Notes: generated by a model from the sequence alone, not told the origin. Shown: positions 18,876-29,751, numbered from the stretch's first letter. The stretch is DNA of 64,000 nt from CAWBRT01 sp963696525 (GCA_963696525.1 CAVOKO010000009.1:248001-312000); one strand, 5' to 3'. Numbers and translations are program-made.

Positions 18876-20834
18876 TTACACTCGCTCTGGAAAATCAGAC
18901 TCGACGGTCATCTGCTGGGGATTGCCGAGAACTGCCTCGTAAACCCGCGCTTCGCGGAAAATACGGAACAGCTCGCTGTCGAGCCCATTACTTGCGACCT
19001 CGGCAGCCAGAATATCCAGCGCCTGCTCTGGAGTTGCCGCCACCTTATACGGGCGGTCGCACGCCGTGATCCCGTCGTATACGTCGCAGATAGCGATCAT
19101 GCGCGCTTGCACCGGGATCTCCGCCGCCACGGTTTGATGCGGGTAGCCGCTTCCGTTCAGCCTTTCGTGGTGGGCGCGCGCGATCTGAGGCACGTTGCAC
19201 AGGTCCTTGGTCCAGGGAATCTGGCTCAGATAATGATACGTATGCTCCACGTGATCCTCGATCATCCGCCTCTCGTCATCATCCAGAGACCCCTTCCGAA
19301 TCGACAGCAAACGCACTTCCTCACTCGTCAGTAGCGGCTGGACTTGCCCTTCGGCGTCCCTGTAGGTGCGTTCCGCAATCTGTTCCAACACGGCGAAGTT
19401 TCCTTCCGGAAGCAGGCTCGGGATGTTCGCCTTCTCGACCGTCTCGCGGAAAAACGCAAGCTCGGCGAGTTGCTGCGCGAGTTCCGCATCGAAACGGCCT
19501 TGCTCCCCCAGGTATGACTCGGGGCCGTGCTGTGACACGAAGTCCAGCCTGCGCCGCAGCAGCTCCGTTTCGGCGGCGTATGCCGCGAGTTGAAAGCGCT
19601 GCCGTATCAGCTCCGGTTGCGGAGGATACAGTTTTTGCGCTTTCACCAGGATGTCCTCGCGCACCCCGACTTTGCCAAAATCATGCAATAGCGATGCGTA
19701 ACGCATTTCACGGATCTGCGCGGGCGTAAAGTGCAGCAAGCCCGCCTGCTCGCATGCCGCGGCGAGCGCCAGCGTGAGATTTGCCACGCGGAAAGAATGT
19801 CCACAGGTGGTGGGGTCGCGCGCTTCAATCGCGGCGACCGATGCGCGCAGGAATCCCTCAAAGAGCTGCTTGATATCTTCCATCAAGCGGCTATTCCCGA
19901 GCGCCACGGCCGCCTGGCTGGCGAGCGATGTCGCGAGTTCCCGATGCTGCTGCGTAAAAGCCGTCACCTGTGCATCAACCGCCGTTTGCGTGCTCAGCGT
20001 GACCGCCGCATCACGCTTGCAATTGATCAACTGGACCAGCCCCAGCATCTCGTTTTTCTGATTGCTCAACGGCACCGCCAGAATTGATTTGGTACGGTAT
20101 CCCGAAGCCTCGTCGAAGTGACGGTTGATCGAGTACGGCACGCCTTGTGGCAGTTGGTATGCGTCCGGCAGGTTCACGGTCTCGCCGGTCAGTGCGACGT
20201 AGCCGGCGATAGATCGCGGATTGATTTCCATCGTGCTTTCGCAGAAGGCGATCGGCACGCTGTCATTCTGCGCCAATACAAAGCGCAGCTGACGTTCTCC
20301 ATCCATTTCCTCGATCAGGTACAACGATCCTGCATCGGCCCGCGTGATTTGCCGCGATTTCGTCAGGATCATCTCCAGCAGTTTGCGCGTGTCGTGTTCC
20401 GCCGAGAGCGCTGTGCCGATGCGGTTCAATTCGTCGATCTGCCACCCCGCTTCGTCCAAACACAGGTCGGAATGCTGCCGCATACCACTGAGGCGGATAT
20501 CGCTGAGCGCATTTTCCACCATGCGTTCCACCAGCGGCGCCGGAGTATGCACCGGCAGGTATGCATAAACCGCCCTGTCCAGCCCCGCGTCAGCGAAGCG
20601 CTCATCCCTGAGTACGATGACGCGTAGGCACGCATCTCCACACCAACTCGTCCAATGCTCGCGCAGGGTGCGCTCCGAGGAGCTCAACAGCACCGCACCG
20701 CCCTCGTGGTGTGGGGCCCCGCCTTGCCAAGCCACGCAAGTGAAGTTGACAATGCCCTTGATCGCCTGGCGCGCGGCCGTATCGCCAGGAAAATAAAGCA
20801 CCGCCGGTGGCGGGCAGGTGCTTTCTGTGGTCAT
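18876..20834 (-). CDS. GAF and HD-GYP domain signalling protein (putative cyclic-di-GMP phosphodiesterase)
   Basis: A 652-residue cytoplasmic protein. A poorly conserved N-terminal region is followed by a GAF domain (roughly residues 150-330, starting at IDELNRIGTALSAEHDT) and a C-terminal HD-GYP domain. The latter shows the outer His (GHSFRVANL), the HD pair (LLHDFGKVGV) and HHERLNGSGYP, which carries the GYP motif; DVYDGITACDRPYK follows. These are the residues expected of cyclic-di-GMP hydrolases. An insertion of about 110 residues separates the HD pair from the rest of the domain. The ATG at 20834 has an AAGGAGAG ribosome site; the frame is open 24 codons further upstream. Confidence 0.9.
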   Translation of the reverse strand: MTTESTCPPPAVLYFPGDTAARQAIKGIVNFTCVAWQGGAPHHEGGAVLLSSSERTLREHWTSWCGDACLRVIVLRDERFADAGLDRAVYAYLPVHTPAPLVERMVENALSDIRLSGMRQHSDLCLDEAGWQIDELNRIGTALSAEHDTRKLLEMILTKSRQITRADAGSLYLIEEMDGERQLRFVLAQNDSVPIAFCESTMEINPRSIAGYVALTGETVNLPDAYQLPQGVPYSINRHFDEASGYRTKSILAVPLSNQKNEMLGLVQLINCKRDAAVTLSTQTAVDAQVTAFTQQHRELATSLASQAAVALGNSRLMEDIKQLFEGFLRASVAAIEARDPTTCGHSFRVANLTLALAAACEQAGLLHFTPAQIREMRYASLLHDFGKVGVREDILVKAQKLYPPQPELIRQRFQLAAYAAETELLRRRLDFVSQHGPESYLGEQGRFDAELAQQLAELAFFRETVEKANIPSLLPEGNFAVLEQIAERTYRDAEGQVQPLLTSEEVRLLSIRKGSLDDDERRMIEDHVEHTYHYLSQIPWTKDLCNVPQIARAHHERLNGSGYPHQTVAAEIPVQARMIAICDVYDGITACDRPYKVAATPEQALDILAAEVASNGLDSELFRIFREARVYEAVLGNPQQMTVESDFPERV

Positions 20835-21049
20835 CGACTCTCCTTGCAATTGGAAGCGCTCTGGTTGGCGAATATATCGCATTCGCAGCCGAAAACAAAC
20901 CGCCAAGTACCATCGGTGTGATCAACTTTGATCCCACTGTATCGCAAAGTTCGCCGGCAACGGGCGCTCTTGCCGTTGCTGGGATCGGGGTCCCCCGCGG
21001 GCTCTGTTCGCTGGAGTGATTGCGGTGGGGCAGCAAGGAATCTGCTTTT
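20835..21049. other. Gene-free spacer upstream of the HD-GYP gene
   Basis: Presumably holds the divergent promoter region of the HD-GYP gene. No clear hexamers, hairpins or coding frames were found. With the repeat that follows and the stretch to 21627 it forms a 790-base gap. Confidence 0.5.
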
Positions 21050-21148
21050 TATGCGCGTCAAAAAGTAAAGCAGATCCCCCGGGTCGCCGAAAATCGGTGC
21101 GCCCTCGGGATGACACTGTTACGTGTTTTTCAGCAACCCGCTAGAGTT
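21050..21148 (-). repeat. Dispersed ~90-bp repeat (copy 1)
   Basis: Reverse-complementing this stretch gives a sequence nearly identical to 55453-55540: TGCTGAAAAAC, then GTGTCATCCCGAGG, a GTTTTCGGCGACC-like centre, and GGATCTGCTTTACTTTT. It is non-coding; the short open frames across it are accidental. The TGCTGAAAAAC end also recurs alone at 32507, 35311 and 40241. Confidence 0.8.
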
Positions 21149-21627
21149 TTGAACCCCCGTTCCGGAATTCTTGTTCCCGGCCATCGGCGCACTCTTGGAA
21201 CTTCGGCCGCGGAGCGTCATCTCTGGAGCGTTCCGCAAGGAACCACGTGATCTAGAGAGGATGACCGGCATGAGATCCCCGATGGCCATCGCTAGCACCA
21301 TCTGTAACGTGTGTCACTAGGTTGTATGATGCAGATCGACAGTCACATTGGAACGTGACCCCCGCCACTGACAGTTGTTCCTTATGTCAGCAAGATGCCC
21401 AAGACGCACTCAACCAAGTCGCGTGGGATCGGCACGGCTCCCGGAATCAGCGAAAAAGCAACCCGGGAGGAGGGTTGGTGTCGCCGCCGTTCGAGCAGTT
21501 TCTGCGAAACTCGCTTGAACCGGTGACGGTCACCATTTGGGACCCAGGGCTCTGCAAAGGGACTCAAGGCCCAGCCGATAAGAAGCCAAATCGCTCCATT
21601 CGGTAATTGGGCCTGCAAGAGGTACCC
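21149..21627. other. Gene-free leader region of the hydrogenase cluster
   Basis: About 480 bases upstream of the molybdopterin oxidoreductase gene. A 94-codon open frame at 21322-21606 has no ribosome site or recognisable motif and I do not accept it. The promoter of the cluster should be here, but I cannot place a sigma-54 (GG-N10-GC) or sigma-70 site with confidence. Confidence 0.5.
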
Positions 21628-23652
21628 ATGGCCCATACACTTAGTACCTGCACCTTCTGCGGAGTGGGTTGCGGCCTCTACCTTGAGACTGCGGGGAATC
21701 GAGTTGCCGGTGCCTATCCCAGCTTCTCGCACCCCGCCAACCAGGGACGAATCTGCGCCCGCGGCTGGCACGTACACGAGGTGGCCAGTTCACCTGACCG
21801 CCTGAAGAGTCCGCTCCTCAGACGTAATGGCCAGTTTCATGAAGTATCGTGGGACGAGACATTCGATTTCGTTGCCACCCGCCTGCAACAGATCCGCGAC
21901 CGCCATGGGCCCGATTCCATCGCTTTTTTGAATTCGCCTCGCTGCGCGAACGAAGAGAGCTACCTGCTGCAGAAGTTTGCCCGCGCTGTAATCGGCACCA
22001 ACAACGTCGACCACGGCGCCGGCGTGTATTGCAATAATTCCGTCGAAATCCTTCTCGACATGCTGGGGGTGCCGGCCACGACCAACTCGATCGAAGAGTT
22101 GGCCCACAGCGAGGCCATCCTGGTGGACGTAATCGATCTGGCGCGCAGGCTGCCGACGGTGGCCGGAGCCGTGATCCGGGCCAAACTCAATGGCGCCCGC
22201 CTCATCGTCGTCGGCACGCGCAGCCATCGGGTGGCCGAGCTCGCCGATTTCTATCTGCGGATCAAGCCGAATACCGAGGCGCTGCTTTATGGCGCCATGG
22301 CAAAGGTCATTGAGGACCGCGGGTTGATGAATCTTCCTTTTATCAAATCCCGCTGTAGCGATTACCAGCCCTTTTTGGCACAGTTGCACAGCTACGACCT
22401 GGTGCAGGCGGCGGAAGGCTGCGGCGTTTCATCGGACCTGATCGAAGCGGCAGCGCTGGCTTACGCCGGCGCGGGCTCGGCTGCCGTGCTCTATTCCAGC
22501 AGCATGGGAGAGAAATCCGAGCAAAACATCCGGGCGCTCGTCAATTTAGTTTTGCTCACCGGCAATCTCGGCAAACCAGGCGCCGGAATCTTTGCCCTCG
22601 CCGAGCAGAACAACCTCCAGGGAGTTTGTGACGTTGGGGTGTTGCCCGACCGTTTGCCGGGCTATCGACGCGTATCCAGCGTCGAGCCGCGTGCGGCGGT
22701 CGAGCGGGTCTGGGGTAGCAAAATCCCCTCGACTCCCGGTCTTTCCACGCGCTCCATTCTTACCGATCGTGGCGGGGGCAAAGTAAAAGCGCTCTGGCTC
22801 TCCCGCTATGACCCGGTGACCACGGCATTTCTGCCTGGCATCGAAGATTCGCTCCGCGAACTCGACCTCGTCGTGGTGCAGCACCTGTTCATGACCGACA
22901 CGGCGCAATACGCGCACGTTGTTTTGCCGACGACAGCCTTTGGCGAGGAGCAGGTATCTTTCACCAGCACCGAGCGCCGTATCCAGCTGGCGGAAAAGGC
23001 AATTGAACCACCGGCTGGACTTACCCCGGGTTGGCAGCAACTTACCAGGCTGGCTGGCCTGATGGGCGCTGGCTGGAAGTATCGATCGGCATCCGAAGTG
23101 ATGCAGGAGATCGGCGAAGTCATTCCCTTCTATTCCGGGGCAAGCTACGAAAATCTCGCTCACGATTACGGACGGCAATGGCCTTGTACCAAGGATCGGC
23201 CGCTGGGCACCCGCTTCCTTTTCGCCGATCCTCACGGCAATGCCCGTTTCAAGTTCGTTCCCGTGCGGCCCGGCGAACGATTTGTTGCACCAAAGAATCT
23301 GCCTCTCATGCTCGTCTTCGGGCACTCCTTGTATTACTGGAACCAGAACGTGCTGATCAGGCACAGCGAAACCCTGAAGCGCGAATATCGGAGCCTGTTC
23401 CTCGACTATCCGGATGGCTTTGTCGAAATCAGCATCGAGGATGCAAAGCAATTCGGGATACATGATGGAGAAAAGATCCGCTTGTCCGCCGCCGGCGGCT
23501 CGGCGCTCTCGACCGCGCGGGTCACGCCGGAGGTGATGAGAGGCACCGTCTACGTCCCCTATTTCGCGAGCGATGTCCAGCAGCAGATCCTCGGGGAGCG
23601 TGGATTCAGCAGCCAGCCCGTGCCGGTTCGCGTGGAAAAGGAGTCTGCATGA
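21628..23652 (+). CDS. Formate-dehydrogenase-like molybdopterin oxidoreductase with altered active site
   Basis: A 674-residue molybdopterin bis-MGD enzyme of the FdhF type. The N-terminal [4Fe-4S] ligands are Cys8, Cys11, Cys15 and Cys43. FARAVIGTNNVD (residues 117-128) is the family signature preceding the catalytic residue. In FdhF the next stretch carries selenocysteine or cysteine followed by His; here it reads GAGVYCNNS, so Tyr134 stands at the Sec/Cys position and Cys135 at the His position. It may oxidise formate in an unusual way or act on another substrate. The ATG at 21628 has an AGAGG site. It overlaps the next gene by ATGA and begins the hydrogenase operon. Confidence 0.88.
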   Translation: MAHTLSTCTFCGVGCGLYLETAGNRVAGAYPSFSHPANQGRICARGWHVHEVASSPDRLKSPLLRRNGQFHEVSWDETFDFVATRLQQIRDRHGPDSIAFLNSPRCANEESYLLQKFARAVIGTNNVDHGAGVYCNNSVEILLDMLGVPATTNSIEELAHSEAILVDVIDLARRLPTVAGAVIRAKLNGARLIVVGTRSHRVAELADFYLRIKPNTEALLYGAMAKVIEDRGLMNLPFIKSRCSDYQPFLAQLHSYDLVQAAEGCGVSSDLIEAAALAYAGAGSAAVLYSSSMGEKSEQNIRALVNLVLLTGNLGKPGAGIFALAEQNNLQGVCDVGVLPDRLPGYRRVSSVEPRAAVERVWGSKIPSTPGLSTRSILTDRGGGKVKALWLSRYDPVTTAFLPGIEDSLRELDLVVVQHLFMTDTAQYAHVVLPTTAFGEEQVSFTSTERRIQLAEKAIEPPAGLTPGWQQLTRLAGLMGAGWKYRSASEVMQEIGEVIPFYSGASYENLAHDYGRQWPCTKDRPLGTRFLFADPHGNARFKFVPVRPGERFVAPKNLPLMLVFGHSLYYWNQNVLIRHSETLKREYRSLFLDYPDGFVEISIEDAKQFGIHDGEKIRLSAAGGSALSTARVTPEVMRGTVYVPYFASDVQQQILGERGFSSQPVPVRVEKESA

Positions 23653-24738
23653 AAGCTCGCATCCTCGACCGTGCCGACGTGCTCAAGATCGTGGACCTGC
23701 TCCGGCAGCAAGCCTATGAAGTGGTTGCGCCGTTTTGCGGGCGCGGACGCGATACCTACTTCGACGTGGTTACCGAGCAGAACCGCGATCAGGTTCAGAC
23801 GCATTTCGCGAATCCCTACTATCCGCCCAAGCGCTACGTTTTGCCGCACATCGAGCCGTTGCTCAAAGTCACGCGTACGAATGGAAATATTCGCATTGAA
23901 CCGAGCTACGAGGAACCCAAGCGCGCCATCTTCGGCATCCGCTCGTGCGACGTGGCGGGAATCTACCACCTAGACCTTTTCTATCTCGGGGGCAGTTTTC
24001 GCGACATCTACTATGAAAAGCACCGCCAGAATCTCTTCCTGGTCAACCTGGTCTGCACGGACCCGGATCGGGACATTGGCGACGAGTGCTTCTGCGTGTG
24101 CGCCGACACCGGCCCTGCCGCTCGCGACCACTTCGATCTGCAATTGATGGACCTCGGGGACGAATTCATGGCCGTCGCCGGAACGCCGGCCGGTGAAAGG
24201 CTGCTTGCTGACCCCATATTCCGGAGAGGCACGGCGGCGCACGTGGAAAAGCGCCGCGCCATCCTCGACGAAGTGCGCAAGCGTTTCAAGACCAGCACGA
24301 GTTGGTTCTCGGCCACCGTGCGCTACGTATCGCACGGCGAAGTATTGGAGAAAACCTGGGAGGAGATTGGCAATCGCTGTATTGAGTGCGGCGGCTGCAC
24401 TTACGTCTGCCCGGCCTGCACCTGCTTCACCGTCAGCGACCGGCAGAGCAGTGCCGAACGAAATCGAGCGGGTGCGCATCTGGGATTCCTGCGCCCTGGG
24501 CGGTTTTACCCGCATGGCGGGTGGCCACAATCCGCGCCAGGCCGTGCATGACCGCCGCAACCGCCGGTTTTTCCGCAAACTGGCGCACTATTTCATCCAG
24601 CGCGAACTCTCCATGGCTTGCGTTGGCTGCGGCCGCTGCGTCGATGTTTGCCACGGCAATATCGGAATGCCGAGCGTCGTCGAGATGATCCGGCGCGCCA
24701 CGGCGGAGTTTGAGAACCATGAGCACGTCAGCCGTTAA
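23649..24738 (+). CDS. Iron-sulfur subunit like sulfhydrogenase beta / AsrA, one frameshift
   Basis: An electron-transfer protein of about 362 residues. The N-terminal domain (IFGIRSCDVAGI, then CFCVCADTG) matches the 4Fe-4S dicluster family that includes HydB of sulfhydrogenases and AsrA of anaerobic sulfite reductase. The C-terminal part has two cluster motifs: CIECGGCTYVCPACTC and, in the next frame after a break near 24445, CVGCGRCVDVC. Joined, they give the normal domain order. It would pass electrons between the FAD subunit encoded next and the molybdenum or hydrogenase sites. The first 265 codons are uninterrupted. Confidence 0.85.
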
Positions 24739-25605
24739 AAAGGTGGATCCGGCTAGCGCGAGTATTCGGCCGCCGAAAATACCTATCTGCCGAAGGTCGC
24801 CATCCTCGATCGGGTGACGCCAGAAATCACTGACGTCAAGACTTTTTACTGGCGATTCGAGGATGCGGCGGAGCAGCGGGCCTTCCAGCGTTTCCGTCCG
24901 GGCCAATTCGCGCAGGTGTCGCTCTTCGGCGTCGGCGAATTCCCCGCGTCGCTGCCTCCCAGCCCGACCGAGGACGAAACGTTCTTTACCGTCCGGCAGG
25001 TCGGCAGTTGCACCGCGGCTCTCCACACCTGAAGCCCGGCGACAAGTTCGCCGTTCGCGGTCCCTACGGCAACGGCTTTCCGATGGAAAGCTATTACGGG
25101 AAGAACCTGGTGTTCGTCGCCGGCGGTATCGGGTTGATTCCGCTGCGCTCCTGCATCGTTTATGCGCTCAAGCATCGCGACCAGTACAACCACATCCAGA
25201 TTTTTCTGGGCGCCAAGACGCCGCAGGAGTTGATGTATGTGCCGAACCTGCGCGAATGGGAACACTCGGCGGGAGTCGAATGCTATCTCACCGTCGATCG
25301 CAGCGATGGCGTCTGGACCGGCAACGTCGGCGTGGTCGGCAGCCTTTTCAAGAAGCCCGGCGTGCAAGTGCCGGTGGAAAACACCATCGCGTTCGTCTGC
25401 GGCCCGCCGGTCATGTTCCGTTTTGTCATCAAGGATTTGCTGGCGATGGGGTTTCAAGGAACGCAACATCGTCTCCACGCTCGAGCGGTACATGAAATGC
25501 GGCGTCGGCAAGTGCGGCCATTGCTGCATCGGCGTGGCCTATGTCTGCGTGGACGGCCCGGTCTTCACCTACGAGCAGATCAAGAAACTCGGGGAGGATA
25601 TTTGA
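24719..25605 (+). CDS. FAD/NAD(P)-binding subunit like sulfhydrogenase gamma / AsrB, three frameshifts
   Basis: A ferredoxin-NADP+ reductase-type diaphorase of about 295 residues. Visible parts are the FAD-binding FRPGQFAQVSLFG, VRGPYGNGFP, the NAD(P)-binding FVAGGIGLIPLRSCI, CGPPVM, and the C-terminal [2Fe-2S] ligand cluster MKCGVGKCGHCCIGVAYVCVDGPVF. These are the hallmarks of HydG/AsrB proteins. The start ATG at 24719 lies inside the end of the previous gene. Frame breaks fall near 24765, 25030 (between ALHT and LKPGDK) and 25452 (after LLAMGF). The stop overlaps the next start (TGATG). Confidence 0.85.
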
Positions 25606-26127
25606 TGACGGACCTCGGCGAACAACTTCGCCAATGCCTCGCGGGGCGCGTCTGTTTGCTGGGCCTCGGCAATGAGGACTTTGGCGACGACGGCCTTGGC
25701 GTCCGGCTCGGAGAGCGGCTGCTTGCCATTGGCATGCCGGACGTCACTCATTGCCGGAACCATGCCTGAGCGTTACCTGGGCGGGTTGATGCGCGAGCGC
25801 TTCGAGCACGTTCTGTTTCTCGATGCGGTTGAATTCGGCGCCGCCCCCGGTTCGGTTGTGTTGCTGGACGCCTCGGCAATCAGCGCGCGGTTCCCGCAGA
25901 TTTCCACCCACAAGATTTCGCTCGGCGTGTTGTCGCAATGGGTCGAGGCCAATGGCGCCAAAGCGTGGCTGCTGGGCGTGCAACCGGAGTCGCTCAAGCC
26001 GGGGCAGCGGCTGACCGAAACAGTCGAGACCACGCTGGCAGCACTCAGCAATTTGCTGGCAAGCCTCAGGCCGCAGCCATCGCCGCCGTCGGCGGGCAAC
26101 CAGATGATCGCGGAGGTGTGCGTATGA
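25605..26127 (+). CDS. Hydrogenase maturation endopeptidase (HycI/HyaD family), one frameshift
   Basis: Nickel-dependent protease that removes the C-terminal tail of the [NiFe] large subunit after metal insertion. The N-terminal signature CLLGLGNEDFGDDGLGVRLGERL carries the metal-binding Asp/Glu, and FLDAVEFGAAPGSVVLL follows in a second frame after a break near 25748. HKISLGVL near the middle supplies the conserved His. About 174 residues when joined, typical for the family. Its target is presumably the large subunit encoded at 28061-29749, which keeps a tail after its last Cys motif. Confidence 0.82.
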
Positions 26128-28059
26128 TGACTCCCGAACAAGCCGTTCTCGCTTCGATCCTCATCTGCGCCGCCGGAGCGATCGTTACCTTGCTCGTTTC
26201 GCGCTACAGGACCCTGGCCGGCTGGCTTTCGTTCCTGGTCACTGCGGCTACGGGCGTGCTGATTCTCTCCGCCGTGGCCCAGGTGCTGACCGTGGGACCA
26301 TCCGATCATCCGACCACGTTCGGATGGACGACGCCGGAGATCGGATTCGGTCTGCGCATCCATGTGGACGGCCTGACGGCGATGTTCCTGATGCTGGCCG
26401 CCTTGATCGCCCTGCCGGCGGCATTTTATTCCATCGCTACATGCGGCATTACGAGGAGTACAGCGTGGCCCGCTATTATCCCTATTTCCTGCTTTTTCTG
26501 GCGGCGATGTACGGCCTGCTGAGCACCACCGACATGATGTGGTTCTTCTTCATCTTCTGGCAGATGATGACCCTGCCTGGCTATGCGCTCATCCGTTTCG
26601 AAAACCGCAAGCGCGAAAATATCCGCGCCGCCAACAAATTCCTCGTCATGATGCAGATCGCCTGCGCCGCCACCATGATCGGCGCGGAGTTGCTCGCGGT
26701 GACGGGCGCGGCAACCAGCGGGGTCGGAGGTTTGAAGTACGACTTCGATACCGTAAGCGCGAATCTGCCCCTTGCTGCTGAGCGCCAGGCCCGGCGCCAC
26801 CGCCTTGGCCTTCGCGCTTTTCCTCATCGGCTTCGGCATCAAGATGGGCATGTGGCCCTTCGGCCAGATCTGGCTGCCGGACGCCCATCCCGCCGCGCCT
26901 TCGCCGGTGAGCGCCATGCTCTCCGGGCGTCATGATCAAGACCGGGGTCTATGGTCTGATGCGTTATTTCCTGTGGCTGGTGCCCGCCGGCCGACCAAGC
27001 TGATTATCCGCTGGCGCGATGGGGTTTTGTGATCGCCGTGCTCGGCACCATCACGCTGTTCACCGGCACCATGCAGGCGCTCAAGCAGGAGCAGACCAAG
27101 CGGCTGCTGGCCTTTCACAGCATCGGGCAGATTGGCTACATCCTGCTGGGTACCGGGGCTTGCATGGCGCTGCTGCCGGCCAACGGAAAGCTTGCGACGT
27201 TCGCCGCGATTGGCTTGTTCGGCGCGCTGTTCCACGTCCTCAACCACGGCCTGTTCAAGGCGCTGCTGTTCCTCAATGCCGGCTCGATGCTCCACGCCAC
27301 CGGCACCCAGGACCTCAACCAGATGGGCGGCCTGATGAAGTTCATGCCGCTGACCGCGGTCACGGCGCTGGTGGCCTCATTCTCCATCTCCGGCGTGCCG
27401 CTGTTCAACGGATTCGTCAGCAAATGGAGCATCTACGTTGCCGCCGTGCAGGGCAGCGCGATCGGCCAGATATCTGGCGCTGTGCGCCGTCATCGCCATC
27501 CTGACCAGCGCGCTGACCCTGGCTTCGTTCATCAAGTTCTTCGGCGTGAGCTTCCTGTCGCGCACCAGCGCGCTGGTAGCGGCACAGGCGGCCAGCAAGG
27601 GCCGTCTGGAAGTCGAACTGGATGATGCAGGTGCCCCAGGTTCTGCTCGCGCTGTTGCTGCGTTGCTGCTGGGCATCTTTCCGGCGATCGCCTTCAACCT
27701 CATGCAACGCGCGCTGGGCGCCAGCCGCCAGGGTTTTGGGGCGGCTCTGGCCGATGCCAGCGCCGATGACAGGCGGGCTGCTCGGCGGAATTCGATACGA
27801 CGGCATCGGCAGCCTTGTTCGTGCCGCTTGCGCTGGCCATGGTCTTGGGACTGGCATTTCTGCGGCATTGGCCCTATCGAAACTTGGCGATGCCGCGGCG
27901 CGCCGGCTGCCCCGTGGCTCTGCGGCTATGCGACGCGAGGCGGATTGCCATCGTTACGTCGCCCATAATTTCTACGGCGAGATCAAACGCTACTTCCGCT
28001 GGGTTGGCGGCGCGCCGGCTCCGGAACCACACGAACAACCAATCTTGAAGGAGCGCTGA
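26124..28059 (+). CDS. Proton-translocating antiporter-like membrane subunit (HyfB/HycC/NuoL-type), about 11 frameshifts
   Basis: Integral membrane subunit of about 645 residues related to NuoL/NuoN/MrpD, the proton-pumping or anchoring arm of group 4 hydrogenases. Recognisable segments across several frames are GLRIHVDGLTAMFLML, MRHYEEYSVARYYPYFLLFL, MWPFGQIWLPDAHPAAPSPVSAMLSG (the lysine/proline half-helix region), KQEQTKRLLAFHSIGQIGY and HVLNHGLFKALLFLNAGSM with its conserved His and Lys. The C terminus is HNFYGEIKRYFRW. Frame breaks cluster near 26.44, 26.78, 26.93, 26.99, 27.47 kb and six times between 27.62 and 27.94 kb. Confidence 0.82.
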
Positions 28060-28060
28060 T

Positions 28061-29749
28061 ATGATCGCACGCGACGGCTCAAACAACTGCGGGAAGAGTT
28101 CGGCGCCGCCATTCCACGGGCCGACTGCCCCAGTGACCGCCGTTTGTTCGTGTTCGTCGATCCGTCGGCGGTGAAGCGCGTCTGCCGGCACATATTTCGC
28201 GACCTCGATGCCCGCTACGTGATCAGCATCGGCGCGGACGACCGGCCCTTCTCGGGAAATTTCCTGGTGGCGCACAACTTCGCCTTCGACCAGGACCACC
28301 TGCTCTGCAGCGTGCTCACCTACCTGCCGCCCGACAATCCGCGGGTGGACAGCATCTCCGACGAGGTGCCGGCGGCCAACTGGGCCGAGCGCGAAATGCG
28401 CGACTTGGTCGGCATCGAGCCGGTCGGACATCCCTATCCCAAGCGCCTGGTGCTGCCGGACGGCTGGCCCGACGGCGTGCATCCGCTGCGCAAGGACGTC
28501 GCCGTGGAACTGAAGTCCCGGAAGACTTCGATCCCGACGCGCAATTCCAATTCGACGATCCGCCCGAGGGCTGCACAGTCGTGCCCTTCGGCCCCTTCCA
28601 TCCCACCCTCGACGAGCCGGCGCATTTCCGCCTCTATGTCGAGGGCGAGATGGTTCGCGGCTGCGAGTATCGCGGCTTCATGGTCCATCGCGGCATCGAG
28701 AAGCTCGCCGAATCCGTGCTCGGCTACAACGACATTCCGATGCTGGCCGAGCGCATCTGCGGCATCTGCGGCTGCGTGCACAGCGTCGCCTACGTCCAGG
28801 CGGTCGAAGCCGCCGCCGCGCTCAAGGCCCCGCCCCGCGCCGAATACATCCGCACCATCATGCTGGAAATCGAGCGCCTGCACAGCCACCTTCTGTGGGT
28901 CGGACTGGCCTGCCACATCGTCGGCTTCGACACGTTGTTCATGCAGAGCTTCCGCATCCGCGAGCCGATCATGTGGATCGCCGAGAAGATCACCGGCAAC
29001 CGCAAGACCTACGCGCTGTGCGTGGTCGGCGGCGTGCGCTGGGACATCACGTACGACAGTCGAAGGCCGAACTGCGACAGGTGCTCGACAAGCTGGAAAT
29101 CGAATGGACGGAGGTCGTGGCCGCGGTGAGCAAGGACAAGAACATCCAGAAGCGTACGCGCGGCGTCGGCGTCGCGGACCGCACGCTGGTGAAGAATGCC
29201 GGCGCTGGTCGGCCCGGTGGCGCGTGCCGCCGGGGTGGACATCGATTGCCGCCGCGACCATCCGTACGCGGCCTACGACCGGGTGGATTTCGACGTCATC
29301 ACCGCCGATGGCTGCGACGTGTGGTCGCGGGTGCTGGTGCGCATGCAGGAAGTCTTCGAGTCCATCAGCATCATCCGCCAATGCCTGGAGAAAATGCCGG
29401 AAGGGCCCGCTCGACTTGGAGATCGAAGACGAATTGCCGGCAGGGCGCATCGGGTCTTTCTTCGGTCGAGGCGCCGCGCGGCGAGAGCCATCACTTCGTC
29501 ATCACCGGCGAGAACAACCGTCCGCGGCGCTGGCGGGTTCGCGCCCCCACCTACCAGAACCTGCAGGCCGTGCCGGTGATGATCAAGGACCAGCAGATTG
29601 CGGACATGACAATCTCTCTGGGCAGCATCGACCCGTGCTTTTCCTGCACCGACCGGCTGGAAACCATCGACCTGCGATCCGGCGCCGTCAAGGTCTGGTC
29701 GCAGAAGGAACTGCTGAACTTGACGCGCACGAAGCAGCCACAGGATTGA
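28061..29749 (+). CDS. Group 4 [NiFe] hydrogenase large subunit, NuoC-NuoD fusion (HycE/HyfG-like), about six frameshifts
   Basis: Catalytic H2-evolving or H2-oxidising subunit, about 560 residues. The N-terminal third is NuoC-like, with REMRDLVGIEPVGHPYPKRLVLPDGW; the remainder is NuoD/HycE-like. Both Ni-Fe ligand motifs are intact: RICGICGCVH near 28752 and DPCFSCTDR near 29633. A tail of about 27 residues follows the second motif, as in precursors processed by HycI. Frame breaks lie near 28070, 28518, 29060, 29197, 29405 and 29465. No stop codon interrupts the joined product. Confidence 0.85.
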
Positions 29750-29751
29750 AT

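Noticed and set aside
21322..21606. 94-codon open frame before the FDH-like gene
   Set aside because: No ribosome site, no conservation signal, no family motif.
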